Source: Viola odorata
Taxonomy: Eukaryota; Streptophyta; Magnoliopsida; Malpighiales; Violaceae
DNA: 64,000 bases
Direction of reading: 5' to 3'
Assembly (NCBI GenBank): GCA_963691705.1
Contig: OY829544.1
Span: 4,719,501 to 4,783,500, forward strand
Shown in pieces: positions 20,088 through 32,246 of the stretch. The notes below the pieces were generated by a model. That model saw only the letters and a program-made list of their open reading frames with translations, did no database searches and was not told the origin of the DNA. Position numbers and translations under genes: made by a program. Each line of letters begins with the position of its first letter. Within the stretch, counting starts at the first letter, position 1.

Positions 20088-23000
20088 TCTGACAGTGCTG
20101 CTCTAACCACTTCAACAGAATCGACACCAACTCTTACTCCCAATGACGTCGAAACAATTGTCGCTCGTGCACTCTCTCATGAACGGAATCAACATACCGT
20201 CCTCTCCACCACATCAGGTAATACTTCTTGGTTATTTGATTCTGCTTGTTGCAATCACATGACATCTGACCCATCATATTTCTCCTCCAAAACATTAACG
20301 TCTACAACGCCACCAATTCACACTGTCGATGGCTCACTTATGAATATTACCCATATTGGCTCTGTTCACACACCACATCTTGCTATTTCTAACACATATC
20401 ATGTTCCTAAATTATCTATGAACCTCTTATCTGTTGGTCAAATCTGTGATATGGGATTCAATGTTTTGTTCTCACCAAGTGGTGTGACTGTGCAGGACTC
20501 TGTAACCAATAAGATAGTTGGGACAGGCACTAAGATAGGACGTCTATTTGAACTGTCATCACTTCATCTCCCTTACAATTCCTCCACTGCTGCTGCCACC
20601 CCATCTAGTGCATCTATTCCTTTAAATATTTGGCACTCTCGCCTCGGTCATGTTTCTAAAAATAAACTTAAACATTTGTCTCATGTTGGTGTTTTGGGAA
20701 CTGTTCCTAATGTTGATTTCGATTGTCTTTCTTACCAGCTCGGAAAACAACCCGCTCTCTCTTTCAATAAAAATGATAAATTGCTAATGCTCCCTTTGAT
20801 TTAGTGCATTCTGATGTTTGGGGACCTTCCCCTATTTCCACCATGGGAGGATCTCGATATTTTGTTACTTTTATTGATGATTTTTCTCGATACACTTGGC
20901 TATATTTGATGAAAAACAGATCTGAATTACTTGGTATTTATCGTGAATTTTCTACCATGATTAAAACCCAATTTTCGTGTCACATTAAAGTTTTCCGATC
21001 TGACAATGCCTTTGAGTACACACAACGAGCTTTTCTTGATATTTTGAAACAGGATGGCACCATTCCTCAATACTCTTGTCCAGGCACCTCCCAACAAAAT
21101 GGCCGAGCAGAACGTAAACATAGACATATTCTTGACACAGTTCGAACTTTACTCATTGATGCCTCCATCCCTGAACAATTCTGGGGGGAAGCAGCTCTAA
21201 CAGCTGTTTACACAATCAACAGAGTACCTTCCATTGTTCTTCAGAATCACACACCCTTTGAAAAATTATTTGGTAAACTTCCTTCTTACTCCAATCTCAA
21301 ATTTTTTGGCTGTGCATGTTTTGTCCTTCTTCAAAAACATGAACACAATAAACTTGAACCCCGATCAAGATTATGTTGTTTTATTGGATATGGTCTTGAT
21401 CACAAAGGTTACCGCTGTTATGATCCTGTTGGTCGACGCCTTCGGGTCTCTCGACATGTGATTTTCTGGGAAAACAAATATTTTTCAAAAATCTCTTCAT
21501 TTCAACTTTCTGTGGATCTTCACAATCAATTTTTTACTAATCCTTCTATTGAGTTTTTTCCAGGAGAGTTGAGTGGAGAGAATAATATCAGTGAGGAAAA
21601 CAGCTTGCATGAAAACAGAGAGCATGCAGAGGGTGAGCGAAACAATAATATCAGTGAGGAAAACAGCTTGCATGAAAATAGAGAGCATGCAGAGGGTGAG
21701 CGAAACAATGATATCAGTGAGGAAAACAGCTTGCATGAAAACAGAGAGCATGCAGAGGGTGAGCGAAACAATTTGAGAGTTCAAACACACAGTGAGGTAC
21801 AAAGTTCACCGAGTGATCCTTCCATTCAACCACATAGTGAGGTACAAACCATAAATACTGCAAATGTTCCTTCAACTTCCCGTTATCCCTCTAGAAATCG
21901 TGTTCTCCCCACTAAACTTGGTGACTATCATCTTTATTATGCCTTGGCTACCTTACATGAGCCAAATTCTTTTCGTGAGGCATCTTCTAACCCACTTTGG
22001 CAGAAAGCAATGAATGAGGAATTAGATGCATTACAGGATAATAACACATGGGACGTTGTTGATCTCCCGGCAAGAAAATCAAAGGTGGGATGCAAATGGA
22101 TATACAAGACCAAAACAAAATCTGATGGGAGTCTTGAACGCTACAAAGCAAGATTGGTAGCAAAAGGATATACACAGGAATATGGAATCGATTATGAAGA
22201 AACATTTGCTCCAGTTGCTCGCATCACCACCGTTCATACCCTCATTGCAGTTGCAGCTTCTCTTAAATGGTCTCTCTCCCAAATGGATGTCAAAAATGTC
22301 TTCCTGAATGGAGATCTTGAAGAAGAAGTCTATATGCAGCCTCCACCTGGTTCAAATATCCCCTCCAACAAAGTATGCAAACTTCGAAAGGCCTTATATG
22401 GTCTTAAACAAGCTCCCCGAGCTTGGTTTTCAAAATTCAGCAACGTCATTCAATCTCTTGGCTTCACATCTAGTCCTCATGACTCGTCCTTATTCAAGAA
22501 AAAGTCTGACCGAGGTACCATCATTCTACTTCTATACGTGGATGACATGATAATCACTGGGGATGATCTCTCTGGCATTCAAACTCTTAAAACCTCCCTC
22601 AGTCAACAATTTGAGATGAAAGATCTAGGTAAACTGAGTTATTTTCTTGGGATTGAGGTAACAAAATGCACTGATGGTTATTACTTATCTCAAGCAAAAT
22701 ATGCATCTGATCTTTTATCTCGAGCTAGCATTTCCGACAGCAAGATTGCAGATACTCCACTTGAACTTAACATCAAACTTCGACCGAATGATGGAGAACT
22801 TCTCTCTGATTCCACCCTCTACCGTCAACTTGTTGGCAGCCTGATCTACCTCACCGTGACTCGTCCAGACATTTGCTATGTCGTGCACCTTGTCAGTCAA
22901 TTCATGGCCGCTCCTAGTTCCGTTCACTTTGCCGCTGTCCTTCGAATTCTACGCTACATCAAAGGCACCATCTTCCATGGTCTTCATTTTTCATCTCACT

Positions 23001-23488
23001 CTCCGTTACAATTATATGCTTATTCTGATGCTGATTGGGCAGGAGATCCAACTGACAGACGATCGACTACTGGATACTGTTTCTTCCTTGGTAATTCCCT
23101 CATATCCTGGCGCAGTAAGAAATAAACGGTTGTTGCTCGTTCTAGCACTGAAGCCGAATATCGAGCACTTGCAGATACCACATCACAGTTGATTTGGCTT
23201 CGATGGCTTCTAGCTGACATGGGCGTTCCTCAAACTCAAACAACTCCTCTCTATTGTGATAACCAAAGTGCAGTCCAAATAGCTCACAATGATGTCTTCC
23301 ATGAGCGCACAAAACACATCGAGATTGACTGTCATTTTGTTCGTCATCATCTTCAGCAAGGAACTCTTCGATTACAATCCACCTCCTCCATCGATCAAAC
23401 TGCTGATATATTCACCAAAAGTTTACCTACTCGACGTTTTCAAGACCTTCTGTTTAAACTCAACTTGTCATCAAAAATGCCACCTTGA
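20088..23488 (+). pseudogene. Copia pol (protease, integrase, reverse transcriptase, RNase H), two defects
   Basis: Protease is seen as WLFDSACCNHMTS near 20230; the gag-pre-integrase block as IWHSRLGHVS near 20628. Integrase has its acidic triad in HSDVWGP (20807), FRSDN (about 20998) and QQNGRAERK (about 21100). Reverse transcriptase shows WIYKTKTKSDG, RLVAKGYTQ, LYGLKQAPRAW and YVDD at 22535-22546. RNase H shows ARSSTEAEYRAL and ADIFTKSLP. A one-base loss near 20787 shifts the frame just before integrase. TAA at 23123-23125 stands where relatives have Gln (SKKQ). Otherwise the 3.4-kb frame is clean, fitting the young LTR age. Confidence 0.93.
21584..21772 (+). repeat. Three 63-bp tandem repeats in the integrase-RT linker
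   Basis: Three in-frame copies of a 21-residue unit beginning NISEENSLHENREHAEGER (21584-21646, 21647-21709, 21710-21772; the third begins with Asp). They lie in the variable linker between integrase and reverse transcriptase and are highly charged. Confidence 0.93.
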
Positions 23489-23489
23489 G

Positions 23490-23501
23490 TTTAAGGGGGG
23501 A
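23490..23501 (+). other. Polypurine tract
   Basis: AAGGGGGGA immediately precedes the 3' LTR, the priming site for plus-strand synthesis. Confidence 0.75.
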
Positions 23502-23779
23502 TGTTGAATATACAATTCCCATTCCAACTCAGCTCTCTCTCTCCCAACGTTGCCTCCACTCACCAACTCATGTTTCCACTCAAAGCATGGTTGCTCATCC
23601 TTCTCCACCTCCTTCTGCTCCTCCAGCTCCTCTCCACTCAAGGAAAGTAGCATGTGTTAGGATTAATTAATGCTAGAAGAATCTTTGTGTTTGTGTATAA
23701 ATAGGTATCCATTAGCTATTGTAAACTCAAGCAATCTATTACAATTTTCCTATCTCATATTGCTTCTTAGTTTCTAACA
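23502..23779 (+). repeat. 3' LTR of the copia element
   Basis: 278 bp, differing from the 5' LTR by C/T in GTTGCYCATCC, A/G in TTAATRCTAG and A/T in CTTAGWTTCT. It is followed by the GGTTC target duplication. Confidence 0.95.
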
Positions 23780-23784
23780 GGTTC

Positions 23785-24311
23785 ATTGAATTTAAGAGCG
23801 CAACAAGTGCGAATGACAAACAAGAAGTTCATTAAACTGAAATGGTATGTTGAAGTTTCTTCAGAAACCAAGACAGAACTATATATTAAACGAATGACAA
23901 GCAACAAGTTCACTAAAACCAATTGGTTTCTCGCCATCTCTTTACAGTCTACGACAGAACTAGACATAAATGCACATGGGTGTTACTATTCTCCGACCAG
24001 ATAGCAAAACTTGGTATGAGACAAACGTTAAAAGAGAAAACCGTACCTGAAGCTACTGCAACTTTGCGTCTCCTTACATTGCAACTACGAGAAAACGAAA
24101 TGACGAGCAAGACAAAGTTGAAAATGGACTATTGAAAATGAAACAAGTGGTGTGGATTGAACGGCTGAGATATAATTTTTTTAGGAGCTTCTCGGTTGTT
24201 TTTTTTATCGTGGATTGTTGATGCGTTTTAGTCGATGAAGGGAGAGAATTGCCAGCGTCTTGTACCTCTCAGTTGAGGTTACTGGTTAGGGGTTTGTCTT
24301 CTGACGAGGAA
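23785..24311. other. Intergenic, right flank of the copia insertion
   Basis: This continues the DNA that was upstream of the PPR gene before the copia insertion. Short open frames are present but resemble nothing known. Confidence 0.4.
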
Positions 24312-26012
24312 GATGCTAGACAATCAACACACCGACCGGTGCGGTCCGGTTTTTTTAGCTGAAACCGAACTGAACTGGAATTTAACGGTTCTACTTAGGG
24401 TAGAACGTGAACTGTTATTATCAGTTCAATTCGATCCGATTTTTTTTTTTTTGGTTCGGTTCTGACCTGTTTGATTTTTTTTTAATTTGGGTGACGTGAC
24501 ACGCTAATATTTCGCCACAACGCTCATGATCCCTCAGCCTTTGAAAATAAAAGGCTCGTTTGCATTGACAAAGAGGGGCAAATAACTTGCCGGTTGTCAC
24601 TACACTACCACAAATGTTGTGATCAAAGTGTGATTTTTTCTCTCTATATATTAATATACAACATACATTGACAAAACAACACCGTTTAATTGTTAAATAG
24701 ACAGTTTTGATTTTTTTTTTAAATAATGTTTGATTTACCAATTTATAAATGATAACCTAATGTTATAAAAATATTTTAGTATAATAAATTTTTAAATTTT
24801 ATGATACAAAACATATAAAAATTTAAAGTAACTAAATATTAATAAATAATAAGTATTAATATATTGAAATGTAATGAATATGTTTAACAAATATCTAGTC
24901 AAGAAGTATCGTGTTTCATATCAAGCCTAACATATACACATGAAGAATTTTCAAGTATAATCATGCTTCATATGAAGATAAGATTAGATCACTTACATTT
25001 AGAGCTTCAAAAATATCTTTGAACAATACAATAGTTAATTAGTTATACTCATGTACTACGTAACACATTAATACAATTTAAATTTAAATCCTAAACCTCT
25101 AAACAATTAACTCAAGTAAATAATAATATTGAAGTATAGATACCATAAATCTAAATCATAAATGTCCATTAACCATTATGCAAATTCATTATTTTAGTTG
25201 TCATCTAATTAGTAATTACATTTTTTATGACAATTGATATTATTCTTTCTTATAACAATGTAATTCTTTTTTTATTAAGTAAAATACTGAACAATAAATA
25301 TATATCCATGATATATTTTAATAGTTATGTATTAGAGTAAGGATTAATGGTAATATTACTAGTATATGTCGTATCATTAATAATTAATGGTTTTAGTTTA
25401 TACATATAGTTAACTGATGACATGGCTATTACAATTTACAATATTATAGTTTTTTCCTCGCAATAATTCTTATACAACTTCCTTAATAAAATTTTATATT
25501 TAAAAAAAGAAAAAAAAGAGAACTTTTAGTTAAGTTTAAAAAGAAAAAGAAAAAATGATTAAAATTTTCTATTTCTTAGTTCTTACTAGTTACTATGGAG
25601 AAAATCATAATAATTCTTATATAACTTTTTAAATAAAATTTTCTATTTAAAATGACAAAAAAATGATGATTTTTAATTAAATTTTTTTAAAAAAGGAAAA
25701 AAATGAGGAATTTTAATTAAGTTTAAAAGGAAAAAAGAAAGTGGGAGTCAAGGGGATTTAAACCTCTCTCCTTTAAGATGATAGGTGAGGAGTTAACCAT
25801 TAAACCAAATTTAAACTTTGATATTATAGAGCATATATATATATATATGAACCGGTTCTTTTGGTTTATGAATTTTAAAATTAGAGAACCGGACCAAACC
25901 GGAAATATCGGTTATGTCCTACAGTTCCAACAAAAAAAATTTAATAGTTCGGACCGATTCGCTACGGTTCCCAGTTTGGGTCGATTTTTATACACTCCTA
26001 CGATTCAACATT
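24312..26012. mobile_element. Probable hAT-like non-autonomous element (edges uncertain)
   Basis: The left side has GGTGCGGTCCGGTTTTTTT and GAAACCGAACTGAACTGG. The right side has CGGACCGATTCGCTACGG and ends near ATACACTCCTA. GGTTCGG/CCGAACC-rich subterminal arrays in opposite orientations resemble the element at 60515-62097. A tRNA-like module lies near the right end. No clear target duplication was found; the left edge may be lost. Confidence 0.5.
25742..25805 (-). other. tRNA-like module inside the hAT-like element
   Basis: On the minus strand GTTTAATGGTTAACTCCT is followed about 25 bases later by GGTTTAAATCCC, spaced like the A and B boxes of a tRNA-derived sequence. It does not fold into a full acceptor stem by eye, so it is not a functional tRNA. 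Confidence 0.4.
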
Positions 26013-26125
26013 TTACAAGGCAGGAATGACGTCGTTTGACATATGACATGTAGTTCACTCCCGTGTGACAACAAAACAGATTATCAAGCTCGTTTTGAGT
26101 TTATCTCGGTAATTATTAAATAATA

Positions 26126-27354
26126 CTTCCTCAGTCATAAATAATAGACGTTGAGAATAAAATCATCATATTGCAATTAATTACTAACTTTTTTTAATTA
26201 CTTTTTATTTCATTTACCTTCCATCCTCCCGCCAATCTTGCTGATATAACAACTTTTTTAATTATTTTTTATTTTATTTCCTTTCTATCATTTTATTAAA
26301 ATTTTATCACCACCAAATCAGACATGTCATAGGGGTGGGCATTCGGGTATTAGGATTCCGAAATTTAAAAAATAAATCCCGAACCCGAATTTGTTTTTTC
26401 CCTACCTGAACCCGAATTTCCCGAAATTTGGAATTTCATACCTGCCGAAATTCACTCTCAAATAAACAATCCCAGTAATCCAGAAACAAAAGCAAGAATT
26501 GAAAGTCTCAATGGCTTCATAATAAAAAACAACGAAGAAAAGGAAAGGAAAAGGAAAAATACAGTATATATATATATGATGATGTGATAAATAATCAAAA
26601 ATAGGAAAAGAATTACTCTTCTTCTTGCTCTTTGGGCTTGCCGAAGTGGGAGAGAAAGAGCGGGGTGGATCGTGGCGATGTAGATTGGTTGATCGGCGAC
26701 GATGGAGATGCTGAGGAGGTCGGTGGCGATGGAGATGCGGAGGAGATCGGGTGGGATCGGGTGTGATGGCGGATGTGGTGATGTTGGTCGGTTGATCGAC
26801 GACGATGGAGATCGGGTGTGATGGCGGATCGTGGCGATGTAGATCGGTTGATCGGCGGCGATGGAGATACGGAGGAGGTCGGTGGCGATGGAGATGTCGA
26901 GGAGATCGGATGAGATGATCGCAGAGGCGGATGTGGACCACGCTCCCGTGGTGATGCTGGAAAAAGAGAGGCTTCGCCCCAAAGAAAGAAAGGAAAGAAA
27001 GAAAAGAGGGGAGAGGAAAGAAAAGAGAGGTGTTGGGCTTCGGCCCAACCCAAGGAAAGAAAGAAAAGAGAGAGAGACTAAAATTTTCGGAATCCGAATT
27101 TCCACAAACTCATTCCGAACCCGAACCCGAAATAATTTCGGGTATTACATACTCGAACCTGAATTTTTCGATACCAGAAATACCCGAACCGAAATTTGAA
27201 AAATTCAGTTCGGAAAATTCAGAATTCGGAAATTTCAGAAAATGCCCACCCCTAGATATGACAGTCTAAAATGTAATTTTTTTAATTTAAAATATCTATT
27301 ACTTACCACTGCAGAAAAACGTATAAAACGTCAGTTAATAAAAAATAGAAAGAG
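26126..27354. mobile_element. Degenerate Stowaway-like element split by a hAT-like insertion
   Basis: The left end CTTCCTCAGTCATAAATAAT and the right end (reverse complement) CTCTTTCTATTTTTTATTAA are weakly inverted, and TA flanks both (26124-26125 and 27355-27356). GACGTT/AACGTC follows near both ends. The hAT-like element at 26330-27254 occupies most of the interior. Confidence 0.45.
26330..27254. mobile_element. hAT-like non-autonomous element with GC-rich core
   Basis: The perfect 12-bp ends TAGGGGTGGGCA and TGCCCACCCCTA are inverted, followed inside by arrays of TTCGGG and CCGAATTT motifs. The core (26660-26910) is GC-rich, with an imperfect direct repeat of about 80 bp starting at 26668 and 26827. 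No convincing 8-bp target duplication was found; the flanks ATGTCAT and ATGACA instead extend the inverted repeat. Open frames here are low-complexity by-products of the repeat. Confidence 0.65.
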
Positions 27355-27356
27355 TA

Positions 27357-30300
27357 GGAATTACTCAAGTAAATTGAATATAAACTTTGATGGCACGGTT
27401 GACTATTGCCGAGCCAATTAGCGAGGGCTTGTAACCGAGTGGGGGCAATAAAGTCGGTGGCTATGTTATTTGCGGTGGCGGAGTTGGGGTGAGAGGAGTT
27501 GATCTTGGGTCTTGTCTAAGTGCACGTCCCCTCCGCCTTTGGGATTAAGGGTACCCCATCCTCCATGGGTGAGTAGCAACAGAATAATCAATTGGATAAA
27601 GTCGAGATTGGGTTACACTACAAGCCCATGGGTTCATCTCTCTTAGACCAGACCACCTACTCCACCCCTAACACCCACAGACCCCACTTTTAAAATTCGT
27701 GGCCCATAGTCCCATACATGTTGATCAGTCTGTGCAAATTTCACTCAAGGGAGCAAAATGATGATGATGAGAGGACTTTGCTACCACACCAGTATATACT
27801 AAAGTCCACCAGCTAAATCATTTTCTCCCTTCACAATCATTAATATTTTTATATTTTTATGACCTAGCCTACCAAATTTTTCGAATTATTTTTATAATAA
27901 AAAAAACCACTGTTTATGGCAAGAATTTATGCCCCCAAAATGTTAAAAAGAAGTTGCACTGGATTCAATCTTTACAATACATGCTTTTCAATTTTTAGTG
28001 CCGATGAAGAAAAAAATTAAGTATGCATTTAAGTGTTATAATTAAGTATAATTAAAATAAAAAAAATTAATTTAAAAACGAGTAGCTAGCTATCCATTAA
28101 TGATCTCGCATGCAATGCAAGGGTTTTGGTCAATGTTAGTGCAACTTTTTGTTTGATGGGAGGTCGATCGATCACTAATCAATCTTTGTAGTTTGTACAC
28201 AGCAACAAAGATGATAGATATGAAATCATTTGCCACCGCAAACTTTAATTTTTCATCATAAAAGTATATATATGGATCGATCGATCGACCGACTATGAGG
28301 AGGATGGAGGGGTCCCTCACTCACTGCATCAAACTATAATTAGATCAATGATTCATAAGGTACATGCCATATTATTGGACTTTCAAACCCACATTTAATC
28401 TTTTCCTTTTAGTTCATCTCCTCTCTTCATTCTTCATTTTTTGTGTGAAAAAATCTGATGATAAATAACTCGGCAACTCTCAAGGTTCATATTTTATCTT
28501 ATTGGATAAGAAAAATCATAAATTATAAGTCCAACAATTTTTCTAATAGAATTAAAAACTAGTACCACAAATCTAATAAATATTAATTGAAGCCACGTTT
28601 CTTTTAGCATACTTCCAACTTTATCTAAAACTCCATTAAGACCCAACTTTGTATAATTAGTCTTAACAATGGGCTAATCAATATTTAATAGGGTGATCAA
28701 AATAGGAAGTATGAGCTAGCGTGAAAAAAATGTATCATGAGAAGAAGATTACTGATGAATGTGATACAAAGCATATTACAAACTTAACTTATCATATGAT
28801 ATCCTTTTTTTTCCCCACTTTTTCTACCTTTTCTTGACTAAAATTATTACTTAATTAAATTTACACTTCTTCTTATCCGCCCAGTCAAAGATTGCAAAAG
28901 ATTATTGGCTCCATAAAGTTAAAAAGTTAAAAAATCCACCTTGAAATCCACTCCTCTTCTTTTTCTCAATGCTTAATAATTAAATATCAGTCAACATTTT
29001 CTCACGACATATTTCAACGTAAAATCACAATAACAACTACATACCGTATTGCTAATTGCTTAACTTTAAACAAATCTCTTACCAAAAAACGAAATAATGC
29101 AAGAGCTGACCACTAAATAGATGGAGGAGCAATGGAAGAAGAGTTTTTTCATTAAGCGCCAGGGCCAAAAATGGTGCTCGGGATGTGTAGTCACTCGTCA
29201 GCTTGTTTGTAATTATAACAAACTTGACTGCAAATTCTTAAAAATCGACAGAAATAATTGCTCCAGTGTGACAGCAACCAGAGATTGGTATACGCATAGC
29301 TTTAGTACTGCTTCAAAAAAAAAAACAATGATTTTGTCATGGAAATCAGTCAAAAGAAAAGCCTGATGACCCATGTGAAATAATATTCTTGTGGTGGGTG
29401 ATTTGATTCTCCAAATTAAAATAATTACGAAATAATTTTATTAATATAAGTTAAGAGATTTGAACCCACTCAACGAAAAATATCATTAACTCGCAAACTG
29501 ATGATAAATAAAAAGTAAATTGACTAAGTTTATGTAATTGATGTGGAACAAATAACTTAAGAGTTTCTGTCGCGGTCGGATAAGAAAAAACCACGAAATG
29601 GGACCCTAACTCAAACCTAACTCTAGCTTTTGATCCGATTGTTAGACGATCGAGCTAAAGTTTGGTTGGCTTGCATATAGCGCGCATCATGTAACACTTT
29701 GACCTACGAGGCCCAAATTATCAAAATTCGGCTTGAAAATGCACACAAAAAAACTATTTTTATGATTTACGTTATCATTTTACATAATTTTACGTTTTAT
29801 ATAATTTTGGTGGTAACTAAACCTTCTTTTCAGTTGTAATTAAAATTAGACATTATTATTTTATTATACTTTGTTCTTTTATTTGAATTGAGAGTTTTTT
29901 CATAATTCTTTTTTTTATGAAAGGAAAATCGGCTACTCTTGACGGTTGGTTTTTAATTTTTATATTATCAATGTTATTTTTAAAAAACCACTTTTTTTAG
30001 ATTTTAATTATTATAAAAAGGAGATTAATATTTTATTCAGAAAAAACGTTACCAACCGAAAAAAGAAATACCAAGGTCCAAAAAAGCCCACTAGCCCAGC
30101 ACCAAAAAGTGTACAACTCCCTCCCCTCGGCGGTCCGTCCTAATAAAAGATTTTCTCTTTTTTTTTTTTTTGCTTTTCCATAAAAAATAGAAAACAAAAA
30201 AGAATATTCCTAGTCTTTTGACACGTAGCACATGAAGCATCTACAAATGTCACCAACGACTGGTCACGTGCTACTTCTAGTTCTCCGTCACGACGACGAC

Positions 30301-31446
30301 AATAGAATAGAAAATTTGGAAATAAATGAATAGGAGTAGGATAGGAGGAAGTTAAGATTCTTTTTTACAGACTAGAGTCCAGTTGTCCATACCTGATACT
30401 AATAGATAGTAGTAGTATAGTATCAGGTTGCGTCGCACTTGCATGTCCTATCATCTGTCCTCCCTGCGCACACTTGCACACTTAGATAGTACCTGTTACT
30501 TATAATCTTTATCATTATTCTCTATCATTCACTTAAGAATTGCAGGCTATTGTTATATGAAATTTCTTCTAGTTTTGTATCTTGAATATGCAATTGCATT
30601 ATTCCGTAGCAATACTATTTATATATAAGGATAATCACTTTAGATTATATGCCTCAAAGTTATAATTTTTTTTATAACAAAGGGTATAAGAAAATGTACC
30701 CTATATTATAAAACATATTGTATTTTTTTTTCATTGAAAATGTTTTTACTGATAAATTTTGATAGTGTTATCAATACCGGAACAGACAACAAATCAAAAA
30801 TGAATAGATTATTATTTCGACCAAATTCAACCGGATTCACCCATTAAATTGATTTGAACCATCCATATAAATGTGCCTCTCATGATTTGGGTAGTCAGGT
30901 GCATAACTTTGCAACTTCAATTAGAGGTGTTGATTTGTCATCATTTCCCCCCTTTCATTATATTCCAACAAAATAACATATAATTTGGTTGATGTATCAG
31001 GATAAAAAAATTTATACATATAAATGGTATGTGAGAATCATATTAAATTTGTAAATTTTACACAATATTATAAATAAACTCAGTCCACGACATTCTCAAT
31101 TTCTCGTTGATATATCCAATATCATATAAACCTGGCCATGGGCAAGCTTAAGTAAGCATAAGTCCTGGCCTAGCCGGCCTGACCTCATTTACAGGCCTAT
31201 ATCTTAGACCTTGTAACTGGGCTCCGAGTTCTAAGGTATCACAAAACAAAACTAATAATCGACAACTCATAAGTCCCGAAAGTTTAAAAACATTAAATTA
31301 ATACAACTATAATAACACCTATTTAAATTTTAAAATATCCAAAATGATTTTTTCTTTTATCAGGGGAGCTTTTATAGTCAGGCTAGATAAGCTTAATATA
31401 GAATTTAGAATTAGAATTGTTAAAAATAAAAAAATCATAATATAAG
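27357..31446. other. Long intergenic region
   Basis: About 4 kb of AT-rich DNA with no gene I can support. At 28148-28159 and 28276-28287 lies a 12-bp inverted pair GGTCGATCGATC/GATCGATCGACC. Around 29565-29730 a GC-richer patch starting CTGTCGCGGTCGG may be an old LTR edge. At 31135-31200 a GGCCTGGCCTAGCC-like patch resembles ends of hAT MITEs. None reached the level of a call. Confidence 0.4.
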
Positions 31447-31448
31447 TA

Positions 31449-31683
31449 CTCCTTCTGTCTTTTTTTAACCGACGTTTTAGTTCAAAAATTATTTTTTTTA
31501 TTAATTGACGTCCTGTCAAAAAAATTGCTTTTTCAGTTGCCCGATTATTCCTGTCAACTGCTCGAGCTACTCTTGTTGTGCCTTGCTACACGCCTGCCCA
31601 ATTGCTACTTTTTTAAAAAAATTATAATTTTTATAATTTATGTGATTGAGTGTCGAACATCTGTTAAAAAAGAACAGAAAGAG
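31449..31683. mobile_element. Stowaway-like MITE
   Basis: The left end CTCCTTCTGTCTTTTTTTAA and the right end TTAAAAAAGAACAGAAAGAG form inverted repeats. TA flanks both sides (31447-31448 and 31684-31685). It is 235 bp long with no coding capacity. Confidence 0.72.
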
Positions 31684-31685
31684 TA

Positions 31686-32012
31686 CGTGTGTATATATTT
31701 ATTTGTAATAATTGTATTCTTAAATATGGAAAAACCAGAAGAACAAAAAATTAGTTGGCCCACGCTATAAGAAGAATGACACGCCGCCTACAACGAGCAT
31801 TGAGCTCCACCTCCTTCCTTCTCGGTCTTACAAGTTAAGTATCTCCCAGTATTTTCCGTGATGGAAAAAAAATAAGTAAAAGAAAAAGGAAAAAGGAAAA
31901 AAGAGAAGCAGAAAGCCATCAACAGTAACCAGTGGAATCCAAGTGTGCATGTTACAGTTGTCGCATAGTCGCACTGTCCTGGTCCCCGCAAAACAACAAA
32001 CCATCTCCCTAG
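31686..32012. other. Distal upstream region of SMO1
   Basis: No gene is seen. It has a short purine-rich run at 31862-31910. It probably contained upstream promoter DNA of SMO1 before the MITE insertion. Confidence 0.35.
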
Positions 32013-32014
32013 TA

Positions 32015-32246
32015 CTACCTTCGTTCACAATTAGATGTCGCCCGCACTGTAGATACGCATATTGAGGAGGTCGGATGACACACTATTTGACCCCAAAAAA
32101 ATTCGTACTTTTTTTCAAACGTATGTTAATCATTTTCCTACATCCGAGAAAAAAATTAAAATTTTTTGGGTCAAATAGTGCGTCATCCGGCTTTCTCGAT
32201 ATACGTATCTACAGTGCAGGCGACATCTAATTGTGGACAGAGGGAG
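32015..32246. mobile_element. Nearly palindromic Stowaway-like MITE at the SMO1 promoter
   Basis: Left arm CTACCTTCGTTCACAATTAG and right arm CTAATTGTGGACAGAGGGAG start inverted repeats of roughly 105 bp each that cover almost all of the 232 bp. Shared arm phrases include TAGATGTCGCC and CACTGTAGATACG. TA flanks both sides (32013-32014 and 32247-32248). A transcript would make a long hairpin. Confidence 0.85.

Larger units (their letters stand above)
17800..23779 (+). mobile_element. Ty1/copia LTR retrotransposon, 5,980 bp, full-length but defective
   Basis: Two 278-bp LTRs bound the element and GGTTC is duplicated at both sides (17795-17799 and 23780-23784). Order inside is primer-binding site, long leader, gag piece, protease, integrase, reverse transcriptase, RNase H, polypurine tract. 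Integrase before reverse transcriptase defines copia. The LTRs differ at only 3 positions (about 1.1%), so insertion is young on a plant time scale. The element cannot move alone: gag is interrupted by an inverted duplication, pol has a frameshift near 20787 and a TAA at 23123-23125. Confidence 0.96.

Noticed and set aside
19375..20130. A second gag-like frame on the minus strand
   Set aside because: It is the inverted duplicate of the plus-strand gag, not an independent gene.
21497..21802. Repeated minus-strand frame
   Set aside because: Antisense shadow of the triplicated 63-bp repeat in copia pol.
26402..27105. Several overlapping frames of 110-215 codons
   Set aside because: They follow the GC-rich direct repeats of a hAT-like element, consist of Arg/His/Ser/Pro runs, and match no family I know.
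28148..28287. GGTCGATCGATC/GATCGATCGACC inverted pair, possible miRNA hairpin
   Set aside because: The pairing does not extend beyond 12 bp and the loop is over 100 bases.
29450..29480. Minus-strand GGGTTCAAATCTC, B-box-like
   Set aside because: No matching A box or tRNA fold could be drawn.
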